Positions 1 to 7,230 of a stretch of DNA of 14,425 bases are shown in pieces (within the stretch, counting starts at the first letter, position 1; each line of letters begins with the position of its first letter). The position numbers were made by a program, and so were the translations under genes. The notes under the pieces were generated by a model, which was not told where the DNA came from, did no database searches, and was given only the letters and a program-made list of their open reading frames with translations. Origin of the DNA: Chloroflexota bacterium (GTDB taxonomy: Bacteria > Chloroflexota > Anaerolineae > B4-G1); contig JAAEPW010000740.1 in assembly GCA_024232355.1 (NCBI GenBank), positions 1 to 14,425 on the forward strand, in the 5' to 3' direction.

Positions 1-368
1 AAGGAATTGTCCTGTTCTTCATTCAGTACCCGGCACAATTCCTGAACTGTGATGCCAAAGACACGTGCCCAGAAGGAAATCAACATTCGGACAACCAGTG
101 GTGGATCAGGTTCTTGTTTGTAGCGAGTGCCAAGTTCCTCCATCCAGGCATCACGATGTAAATGACAACGCATCGCCTTGATCAACCCAACCAAGCTATC
201 AATCAGCCAAGGTTGAAAACGACTGTAGTTTTTATTCCTGGTCAGAGTGACCAAAATGGCAAAGTAGAGTTCTGCTGGATGGAAATCCCCCTCCATCACA
301 TCGGAGAAAAAGCTTTCTCGCTCCCTTGTGCTATTCGACCCAATTTGTGGTATCATAGTCTTGCTCAT
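1..368 (-). CDS. Partial protein, possible TetR-type regulator C-terminal domain lacking its HTH
   Basis: This reading frame stays open from a start near 368 to the left edge, giving 122 visible residues with no stop. Residues 88-112 (DPPLVVRMLISFWARVFGIT and on to VQEL) resemble the tryptophan-glycine 'WHG' region of TetR/AcrR C-terminal ligand-binding domains, where a helix of the form W-x-x-x-x-G-x-x-x-x-E is typical. No helix-turn-helix is visible upstream: the frame is closed by a TAA about 80 bases before the start. Start choice is uncertain. ATG at 368 overlaps the stop of a tiny upstream frame (ATGA), and GAAAGG directly abuts it, too close for a normal ribosome site. ATG at 356 and GTG at 398 are alternatives. 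A regulator that lost its DNA-binding half, or a chimera downstream of the GNAT remnant, would fit. The open frame is clear; the family call is tentative. Confidence 0.5.
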   Translation of the reverse strand, partial: MSKTMIPQIGSNSTRERESFFSDVMEGDFHPAELYFAILVTLTRNKNYSRFQPWLIDSLVGLIKAMRCHLHRDAWMEELGTRYKQEPDPPLVVRMLISFWARVFGITVQELCRVLNEEQDNS

Positions 369-462
369 CCTTTCTGTTGTAATGTTGGGTTTTGACACAT
401 GATACTTCAAAAGGGCGAGTTTTGCTTTCGCCGCTACACTATTTGGCTGTTAAAGGTCGGAA

Positions 463-627
463 TTACTTTTGGAATCTATGATTTATGTATTCACTGCTTC
501 GAGCAGGTCCATCAGATTCTTGAAAGACTTGGGGTAACGCCCTACAGTGCAAGGCATCTACTTTTGCAAAGATCACACACAACTCGTCATAATCCTCCCG
601 AGCTGCCGGTCGAATACTAAAACTCAT
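463..627 (-). pseudogene. GNAT-family N-acetyltransferase, truncated N-terminal remnant
   Basis: The 54-codon frame begins MSFSIRPAAREDYDELC and continues with a D-A-L-H-x-R-A-L-P segment, FQESDGPARSSEYI, then stops after six unrelated residues. The IRPA..DY..LC..F..VD.LH..ALP..F...DGPARS.EYI pattern is typical of the first 45-50 residues of GNAT acetyltransferases, which use acetyl-CoA to acetylate amines and normally run 150-170 residues. The acetyl-CoA-binding core (R/Q-x-x-G-x-G/A loop) is entirely absent, so the product cannot be an active enzyme. Start ATG at 627 is well supported: CTCCT on the plus strand at 634-638 is an AGGAG site six bases upstream. The homology breaks after about residue 48, near position 482, which suggests a deletion or rearrangement junction there. 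Confidence 0.72.
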
Positions 628-674
628 ATTTTTCTCCTGTGAGGAACAAAATCGATGGCTACTCAAACAAAGTT

Positions 675-704
675 ATTTTACCACAAAGTAACGCCAGTGG
701 TCAA
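675..704 (-). promoter_or_regulatory. Sigma-70-type promoter in front of the GNAT remnant
   Basis: On the minus strand TTGACC (699-704) and TAAAAT (675-680) are separated by 18 bases, and a TGG (681-683) just before the -10 makes it an extended -10. Predicted transcription begins near 668, about 40 bases before the GNAT start codon. The promoter looks intact although the gene it serves is truncated, so it may now drive the partial gene at 1-368. Confidence 0.55.
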
Positions 705-786
705 TATTTTTTCAAAGTCCACTCAATACGCTGTCGTCTCGCCGGGAACCTTTCCTCACATTCGAACGTCTTGAATAGTGAACTGC

Positions 787-850
787 CCGTCGCTACCACG
801 ACGGCGCTTCCTGTGATATACTCAACTGAGACGTGAAACGTGAAAACGTG
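787..850 (+). promoter_or_regulatory. Promoter region of the alpha-2-macroglobulin gene
   Basis: An extended -10 (TG at 814-815, TATACT at 817-822) lies 43 bases before the start codon. No good -35 is seen; where it would sit there is instead a 6-bp dyad, CCGTCG (787-792) and CGACGG (799-804) around a six-base loop, a possible operator. After the predicted start of transcription, ACGTG occurs three times at 831, 838 and 846, spaced 7-8 bases apart, ending just before the AAGGAG ribosome site at 853-858. The -10 call is the firmest part; the operator role is inference. Confidence 0.45.
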
Positions 851-864
851 ATAAGGAGAATCTA

Positions 865-3800
865 ATGAACAAGTTGCAACGATACAAAATCCCGATGATT
901 ATTGCATTGGTTAGCCTGTTTGTGATGGCCTGTACATGTGGGCTTTGGCCCACTCCCACGCCCGATCCTACGCCCACTCTCACCCCCTTTCCCACTCCGA
1001 CGATGCCGCCCTACACTCCACCCCCTCATGGTACCGTCTCCCCCGTCGTCATCCAGCGCTCGCCGGAGCGGGGGGAGGAACTGCGGCCCAATGCACCCAT
1101 CACGCTGATCTTTGACCGAGCGATGGACCAAGATTCCGTCGAGGCGGCATTCAAGGTCAACCCGGAGGTATCAGGCAAGCTGGAATGGGTGGACGAACGC
1201 ACGGTACACTTTAAGCCTGCCGACGACCTTACGCGGGACGCCGAGTATTACATCACAGTCGGCCCGGAAGCCAAGGCGAGCGACGGCAACCCCTTGGATG
1301 GGGCTTTTCGCTTTCGCTTTCGCACCGTCGGTTACCTGGAGGTATCCCAGGTCATCCCCGCCCCAGATACGGAGGACGTGGAGGCTGCCAGCACCGTCAC
1401 CGTCATCTTTAACCGGCCCGTCGTGCCATTGGTGGCGGTCAGTGACCCGGCCTACGCCGACCTGCCCCAGCCGGTCGTTTTCGACCCGCCCATTGAGGGC
1501 AGCGGCGAATGGCTCAACACTTCCATTTACGTTTTCACCCCCGCCGAAGCATTAGCCGGTGGCAACACCTACACCGCCCGCATCGAGGCCGGCCTGTCCG
1601 ACACCACCGGCGGTGTCCTGGCCGAGGAGTATGAATGGTCCTTTTCCACCCAGCCGCCCCACGTGGTGTGGGTTTCACCCTACGAGGATTCTGAACTGGT
1701 AGACGTAGATACCGCTATCCAGATCACTTTCAATATGCCCGTGGACTGCGACTCGGCGACTGAGGCATTCAGCCTGCGCACCGGCCTGCGCTCGGTGGAC
1801 GGAGACTTTGAGTGCGAGGCAGAAACACTGACCTTTACACCCACCGATCGGCTAGATTTTGATACCACCTACAAAGTGAAAGTAGACGCAGGTGTGCAGA
1901 GCGCCGGGGGCGGACAGGGTATGCGGGACGCCTACGATTGGCGTTTCACCACCGTCCCCTTGCCGCGCATTCTCAGCACCAAGCCCTACGATGGCGAGCA
2001 GGACGCACACGCCTATACCAGTTTCGAGATCATTTTCAACGCACCCATCGACGAGCGCACGGTGATGCCCAACTTGGAAATGACGCCACCACTGTCGCCA
2101 ACGCTAGTTTACACTTATTTTCGCCATTGGGACAATACCTTTGTACTCGGTTTCGGTGCGCAGCCTTCCACCGACTATGAGGTACGCATCGGCCCAGACA
2201 TCGCCGACCCCTACGGCAACACGACCGGGCAGGCGATGACGGTGCGTTTTCGCACGGCACCTCTGGACCCCAGGGTATGGTTGCCCATTCCGGGCCAGAT
2301 CGGCACATTCGATGCCTACCAACCGGCCCGCATCGTGGTCGGACACGTCAACGTTGATCAACTGAACCTGACCCTCCACCGACTCGACGTGCCCGAATTC
2401 TTCCGCGCTCGGTGGGATTGGTGGGATTATGTCCCTACCAACCGTCCCGTCCGCCAGTGGTCGGTGGACGTCTCGGCTCCGCTCAACGAGACCGGACACG
2501 CCGCCGTGGACCTGGTAGATGACAGGGGCAAGCTCGTGCCAGGCGTTTACCTGTTGGATATGAACGCTCCCGGCGCCGAGTATGACCACTGGGGCCACCG
2601 CAAGTTGTTGATCGTTTCCGAGTACAATCTGACAATAAAAACTAGTTCCGACGAGATGTGGGTCTGGACGACCGACCTGGCGACCGGAAAGCCGGTCAGT
2701 GACCTATCACTGACCGTATGGAACAACGGCAGCAAAACCCAAGAGACCGAGACGACCGACGCAAATGGTCTAGTTCGCTTTGCCCTGCGCGATACCGACC
2801 GAAACGATATCGCCTTTGTGTCGGATGAACCGTTCGCGTTTGGCGGGAGTGACTGGGACTGGAGCGCGGGCATCGGTCCGTGGGACTTTGGCCTGGAGCA
2901 AGAATACGGGGGAAGCGCGCACCGCGCCCACATCTACACCGACCGCCCCATCTACCGCCCTGACCAGACCGTCTATTTTCGGGGCATCATCCGCGCCGAG
3001 GACGATGTGCGCTACAGCTTGCCTAGGCGCGATAAAGTGGAAGTGAGCGTCTATGACGTCACCGGCGAGGAGGTCTACCGGGAAACGCTCACACTGGACG
3101 AGTTTGGCGCCTTTAACGGCGAGCTGGCGTTGACCGAAGGCGCGTCGTTGGGTGACTATGGTATCCGGGTCTCTTTTAGAAACAAAGGGTTTCACACCAA
3201 TTTCCAGGTTGCCGCTTATCGCCCACCCGAGTTTGAGGTGATCGTCACGCCCGAGGAAGCGGAACTGGCCGCCGGGCAATCCACCGACGCCGAGGTCGAA
3301 GTACGCTATTTCTTTGGTGGCCCCGTCACCGACGTGAACCTCGAGTGGAACGTTCTCGCCGATCCCTATCGGTTCGAGCCATCCCAATTTGGCCGTTACG
3401 ACTTTAACGACGAGGATAGCCCGTGGATCTGCCGTTGGTGTTGGTGGCAGGAACCCGCGCCGCCGGACGGCGTCCTCAGCGGCTCTGGCACCACTGACGC
3501 CGAGGGCCGTCTGGTCATCAACCTGCCGATCGAGATAATGACTGGCGGGCGGCGCTTGACCATCGAGGCGACCGTCTATGGTCGGGATGGACAGGTCATC
3601 TCGGGGCGCGACAGCGTCGTCGTGCACAAGGGCGAGTTTTACGTAGGACTGGCCCCGCAGCAGTACGTGGGCGAGGTGGGCGAGGAATCAGCGGTAGACG
3701 TCGTGACCGTGGACTGGGAAGGCGAGCGGCTGCCAGACCAAAGCCTCGACGTCGAGGTCTATCGCCGCGAGTGGGTCAATAGTTTTATCGAAAACGCGTT

Positions 3801-6800
3801 CGGCGGCGGCACCTGGGAGTGGGACACAGTGGATACACTGGTCCACACCGACAAGCTGACCACCAACAGCAACGCCGAGGGCGTGATGATATTCACGCCG
3901 GAAGAAGGCGGCTCCTACCGCGTCGTCGTCAGTGGGCGCGACCGCCGCGAGCGGCTCGTGCGCAGTTCGACTTGGGTTTGGGTCAGTGGAGCCGAGTACG
4001 TCTCCTGGCGGCGGGAGAACAATGACCGCCTCACCCTCGTCAGTGACAAGTCAATCTATGTACCCGGCGAGACCGCTGAGATCCTTATCCCCAGCCCCTT
4101 TTCGGGCGAGCAGTGGGCGTGGGTCAGCGTCGAGCGAGGGGGGATACTCCAGCAAGAGATACTACGGCTGGAAAACAACAGCACCGTCTACCGGCTGCCC
4201 ATCACTGCCGACCACGCACCCAACATCTTTGTCTCTGCCGTCATCGTCAAGGGGCCGGACGCGACAGAGCCGGTGGCGACCCACAAAGTAGGATACGTGA
4301 TGCTGACGGTCGAGCCGGTGGAACAAGAGTTGACCATCGAATTGACCCCCAGCGTCGAGCGCGCCGAGCCGGGCGACACCGTCTCTTTTGACGTGCGTAC
4401 TACCAACGCCAGCGGCGAACCGGTAAAGGCCGCCTTTTCTCTCGACCTGGTGGACAAGGCCGTGTTGAGTCTCAAGCCTCGCACGCCGAATGCCATTCTC
4501 GAAGCCTTCTACGGACGGCGCGGGCTGGGCGTCTCGACCTCTAGCGGATTGGTCCTCTCCATCAACCGGCTGCTACTGGATCAGTTGGAAGAGTTACAAA
4601 CCGATGAGGATGCCTCACGCGCTTACGGTTTAGGCGGCGGAGGTGAGGAGGTAGAAATGGTTGCGGAGATGGCTGCCGAAGCACCCGCACCAGCCGCGTT
4701 GAATGATGGGGAAGGGCGTATGAGCAAAGCGGCAGGCGAACTCCCCCCCGGCGTCGAACTGCGGGAGGAATTCGAGGACGCCGCCTTTTGGGACGCCACC
4801 ATCGTCACCGACCGCACGGGCCGAGCAACGGTCGAGATCGAGATGCCGGACAATCTCACCACCTGGGTCTTTCGCGGCGTCGGCGTCACCGCCGGCACAG
4901 AGGTGGGTGAAGCCACAGTTGATTTCTTGGTCACCAAGCCGCTCCTGGTGCGGCCCGTGACGCCCCGCTTTTTCGTCGTCGGTGACCGGGCGCAACTAGC
5001 TGCACTGGTCAGCAACAACACGGAGGAAACGCAAGAGGTCGAGGTCACGTTGCACGCCGAGGGGCTTTTGGTCGATGAATCGGCGGATCAGCAGATTAGT
5101 ATTCCCGCCAATGGTGAAGCAAAGGTGACGTGGTGGGTGAAAGTGGAAGATGTGCCCAGTGTCGACGTGGCCTTTAGCGCCGTCGCGGGCGAATACACAG
5201 ACGCCGCCCGTCCGCGCTTAACCACCGGTCCCGAAGGCACGCTGCTGGTGCATCGCTACACCGCGCCAGAGATCGTCGGCACCGGCGGACAACTGGTGGA
5301 CGAGGACGTCCGCACCGAGGTAGTCGCTCTGCCGCCCAAGTACGACGATCGCCGGGGTGAATTGTCCGTCCGGCTCGACCCGTCGCTGGCAGCCGGGATG
5401 GTGGATGGTCTCGACTATTTGGAGCATTTCCCCTACGAGTGCACCGAACAGACCGTCAGCCGCTTTTTGCCCAACGTGCTCACCTACCGCGCGCTGCGCG
5501 ACCTGGGCCTTTCCGATCCCGAACTGGAGGCCAAGCTGCCGGGTCTGGTCGAGCACGGGCTGAACAAGCTCTACTTGCAGCAGCACGGGGACGGCGGCTG
5601 GGGCTGGTGGTACGAGGGTGACAGTAACCCGTACCTAACCGCTTACGTCGTCTTTGCGCTGGTCAAGGCGCAGGATGCGGGCTTTGAGGTGCAAGACGGC
5701 GTGATCGAACTGGGGTTGGATTACGTGCAGAGCACCCTGGTGACAGCCCGCGATCTACAATCCTATCGCGAGGCAAACCGGCAAGCGTTCGCGCTCTACG
5801 TGATGGCCGAGGCCGGTCAGGCCCGCCGCGCCAGCGAATACGCGGACATCAGAATGTTCGTGGGTGATCTATTCGACCGCCGCGACAAGCTCAGCCACTA
5901 TGGGCGAGCCTACCTGGCACTGACCCTAGATATGATCGGCGGCAGTCGGAGTGGCGGCGACGATCAAGTTGCCACACTGCTCTCCGATTTGCAGAACGCG
6001 GCCATCCTCAGCGCCACCGGCGCGCACTGGGAAGAGTCGGACTATGACTGGTGGGCGATGAACACCGACACCCGCTCCACGGCCATCATCCTGGACGCGC
6101 TGGCCCGGCTCGACCCCGACAACGCCCTCATCCCCAATGTGGTGCGCTGGCTGATGGTCGCCCGGCAGGACGGCATCTGGGAGACAACCCAAGAGACCGC
6201 CTGGGCCATCATTGCCTTTACCGACTGGATGGCCGTCACCGGCGAGCTCCAAGGCGCGTACGAGTATAGTGTCTGGCTGAACGAAGACACCCTGGCTGAA
6301 GGCTCGGTGACGCCGGACACCGTCGGTGAGTCGATCCAACAGCAAGTGGACGTGGCCGAGTTGTTAGCCGACGTCGGCAACCGGCTGACCATCGGACGCG
6401 GGCAGGGCGAAGGGCGGCTCTACTACACGGCGCACCTCAAGGTCTACCTGCCGGTGGAAGAGATCGAGCCGTTGGACCGAGGCATCATCGTCTCGCGCCG
6501 GTACACCGACCCCGACTGCACCGAGGGAGCCAAATGCCCAGAGATAGACGAGACCGCCGCCGGTGACGTGGTGCAGGTCAAGCTGACGGTCATCGCGCCA
6601 CACGATCTCTACTATGTCGTCGTTGAAGATCCACTACCGGCCGGGGCCGAAGCAATCGACACCAGTCTGGCGACGACGAGTCGGTTAGAGCAAGAACCAG
6701 GTTTATACCGTGAGACGGATGACGACGGATGGTATGGATTCTACTACTGGTGGTGGCGTTGGTACAGTCGCAGCGAGATGCGGGATGATAAAGTGGTGCT

Positions 6801-6963
6801 CTTTGCCGACTATCTGCCTGCGGGCACCTACGAGTACACCTACACCTTTCGCGCCACACAGCCGGGCGAGTATCAGGTGATTCCCACCACGGCTAACGAG
6901 TTCTATTTTCCAGAGGTGTTCGGACGGGGAGATGGACGGCTGTTTGTGATTTCGGAAGAATAG
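865..6963 (+). CDS. Alpha-2-macroglobulin family lipoprotein (thioester-containing protease trap)
   Basis: This 2032-aa protein is expected to sit on the outer face of the cell, trap attacking proteases and link to them covalently through a thioester. A signal peptide ends in the lipobox VMAC (Cys23), followed by a Pro/Thr-rich tether to about residue 57. Four Ig-like Big_5 (SbsA-N-type) domains follow (about 60-153, 154-263, 264-364, 365-470). Macroglobulin domains come next, with the MG2 signature TDRPIYRP at about 692-699. A bait-region-containing domain starts near 1054 (DRLTLVSDKSIYVPGE). A low-complexity GGGG/EEVEM/Ala-rich segment (1253-1294) precedes the alpha-2-macroglobulin core (about 1300-1390, with AFWDA and MPDNLTTW). 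The helical thioester domain carries CTEQ at 1526-1529, with Cys1526 and Gln1529 as the bond partners. The C-terminal macroglobulin domain ends DGRLFVISEE and contains an unusually aromatic loop near 1956-1967. ATG at 865 has AAGGAG six bases upstream. Bacterial relatives often neighbour PBP1C (pbpC); none is seen here. Confidence 0.96.
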   Translation: MNKLQRYKIPMIIALVSLFVMACTCGLWPTPTPDPTPTLTPFPTPTMPPYTPPPHGTVSPVVIQRSPERGEELRPNAPITLIFDRAMDQDSVEAAFKVNPEVSGKLEWVDERTVHFKPADDLTRDAEYYITVGPEAKASDGNPLDGAFRFRFRTVGYLEVSQVIPAPDTEDVEAASTVTVIFNRPVVPLVAVSDPAYADLPQPVVFDPPIEGSGEWLNTSIYVFTPAEALAGGNTYTARIEAGLSDTTGGVLAEEYEWSFSTQPPHVVWVSPYEDSELVDVDTAIQITFNMPVDCDSATEAFSLRTGLRSVDGDFECEAETLTFTPTDRLDFDTTYKVKVDAGVQSAGGGQGMRDAYDWRFTTVPLPRILSTKPYDGEQDAHAYTSFEIIFNAPIDERTVMPNLEMTPPLSPTLVYTYFRHWDNTFVLGFGAQPSTDYEVRIGPDIADPYGNTTGQAMTVRFRTAPLDPRVWLPIPGQIGTFDAYQPARIVVGHVNVDQLNLTLHRLDVPEFFRARWDWWDYVPTNRPVRQWSVDVSAPLNETGHAAVDLVDDRGKLVPGVYLLDMNAPGAEYDHWGHRKLLIVSEYNLTIKTSSDEMWVWTTDLATGKPVSDLSLTVWNNGSKTQETETTDANGLVRFALRDTDRNDIAFVSDEPFAFGGSDWDWSAGIGPWDFGLEQEYGGSAHRAHIYTDRPIYRPDQTVYFRGIIRAEDDVRYSLPRRDKVEVSVYDVTGEEVYRETLTLDEFGAFNGELALTEGASLGDYGIRVSFRNKGFHTNFQVAAYRPPEFEVIVTPEEAELAAGQSTDAEVEVRYFFGGPVTDVNLEWNVLADPYRFEPSQFGRYDFNDEDSPWICRWCWWQEPAPPDGVLSGSGTTDAEGRLVINLPIEIMTGGRRLTIEATVYGRDGQVISGRDSVVVHKGEFYVGLAPQQYVGEVGEESAVDVVTVDWEGERLPDQSLDVEVYRREWVNSFIENAFGGGTWEWDTVDTLVHTDKLTTNSNAEGVMIFTPEEGGSYRVVVSGRDRRERLVRSSTWVWVSGAEYVSWRRENNDRLTLVSDKSIYVPGETAEILIPSPFSGEQWAWVSVERGGILQQEILRLENNSTVYRLPITADHAPNIFVSAVIVKGPDATEPVATHKVGYVMLTVEPVEQELTIELTPSVERAEPGDTVSFDVRTTNASGEPVKAAFSLDLVDKAVLSLKPRTPNAILEAFYGRRGLGVSTSSGLVLSINRLLLDQLEELQTDEDASRAYGLGGGGEEVEMVAEMAAEAPAPAALNDGEGRMSKAAGELPPGVELREEFEDAAFWDATIVTDRTGRATVEIEMPDNLTTWVFRGVGVTAGTEVGEATVDFLVTKPLLVRPVTPRFFVVGDRAQLAALVSNNTEETQEVEVTLHAEGLLVDESADQQISIPANGEAKVTWWVKVEDVPSVDVAFSAVAGEYTDAARPRLTTGPEGTLLVHRYTAPEIVGTGGQLVDEDVRTEVVALPPKYDDRRGELSVRLDPSLAAGMVDGLDYLEHFPYECTEQTVSRFLPNVLTYRALRDLGLSDPELEAKLPGLVEHGLNKLYLQQHGDGGWGWWYEGDSNPYLTAYVVFALVKAQDAGFEVQDGVIELGLDYVQSTLVTARDLQSYREANRQAFALYVMAEAGQARRASEYADIRMFVGDLFDRRDKLSHYGRAYLALTLDMIGGSRSGGDDQVATLLSDLQNAAILSATGAHWEESDYDWWAMNTDTRSTAIILDALARLDPDNALIPNVVRWLMVARQDGIWETTQETAWAIIAFTDWMAVTGELQGAYEYSVWLNEDTLAEGSVTPDTVGESIQQQVDVAELLADVGNRLTIGRGQGEGRLYYTAHLKVYLPVEEIEPLDRGIIVSRRYTDPDCTEGAKCPEIDETAAGDVVQVKLTVIAPHDLYYVVVEDPLPAGAEAIDTSLATTSRLEQEPGLYRETDDDGWYGFYYWWWRWYSRSEMRDDKVVLFADYLPAGTYEYTYTFRATQPGEYQVIPTTANEFYFPEVFGRGDGRLFVISEE

Positions 6964-6984
6964 ATGATCCTGTAAACTAGTCCC

Positions 6985-7018
6985 AAGCCCTCAGTCGAGA
7001 TGACTGAGGGCTTTTTTT
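6985..7018 (+). terminator. Intrinsic terminator after the alpha-2-macroglobulin gene
   Basis: A perfect hairpin pairs 6987-6996 with 7002-7011 (GCCCTCAGTC against GACTGAGGGC), extendable by two A-T pairs, around a five-base loop. It is followed at once by a run of seven T. It lies 24 bases after the stop codon and closes the upstream transcription unit, so the kinase gene needs its own promoter. Confidence 0.93.
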
Positions 7019-7033
7019 ATGGCAAAGCTGTGG

Positions 7034-7062
7034 TTGACTAGCAAGCGCGGTGGTGGTACACT
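7034..7062 (+). promoter_or_regulatory. Promoter for the sensor histidine kinase
   Basis: TTGACT (7034-7039) and TACACT (7057-7062) are separated by exactly 17 bases, with TGG (7054-7056) giving an extended -10. This is the best promoter in the window. Transcription would begin near 7069, leaving a leader of about 160 bases before the kinase start. Confidence 0.65.
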
Positions 7063-7100
7063 GAAAGCAACCGCAGCCGTTGTCTTTGATGATTGATAGC

Positions 7101-7182
7101 GCCCAAAATCCCTTTAGCGTTCTTCATTTTGCGAGAAACAGCAGGGGCGGGGTTTTGGGCCTTTTTCAAAAAAGCTGTTTCT
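7101..7182 (+). promoter_or_regulatory. Structured kinase leader: two interleaved helices and a U-run
   Basis: Helix A pairs 7101-7112 with 7149-7160 (12 bp, one G-T wobble; GCCCAAAATCCC against GGGGTTTTGGGC) and is followed by a T-run at 7162-7166, so it resembles a terminator. Helix B pairs 7134-7142 with 7174-7182 (9 bp; AGAAACAGC against GCTGTTTCT). One strand of B lies in the loop of A and the other lies beyond the T-run, so the two can form an H-type pseudoknot or compete. The arrangement suggests attenuation or a ligand- or protein-responsive leader. No known riboswitch class is recognised. Confidence 0.45.
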
Positions 7183-7230
7183 TGGTAGTGGCAGAGCATT
7201 CAGGTTGATGCGTGACTCTTGGAGGACAGC

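Noticed and set aside
162..620. Plus-strand open frames near the left end
   Set aside because: They are complements of the minus-strand partial gene and GNAT remnant, which have family patterns and, for the latter, a promoter and ribosome site.
2770..3627. Long minus-strand open frame inside the macroglobulin gene
   Set aside because: Antisense shadow in GC-rich coding sequence; no ribosome site and no recognisable domain.
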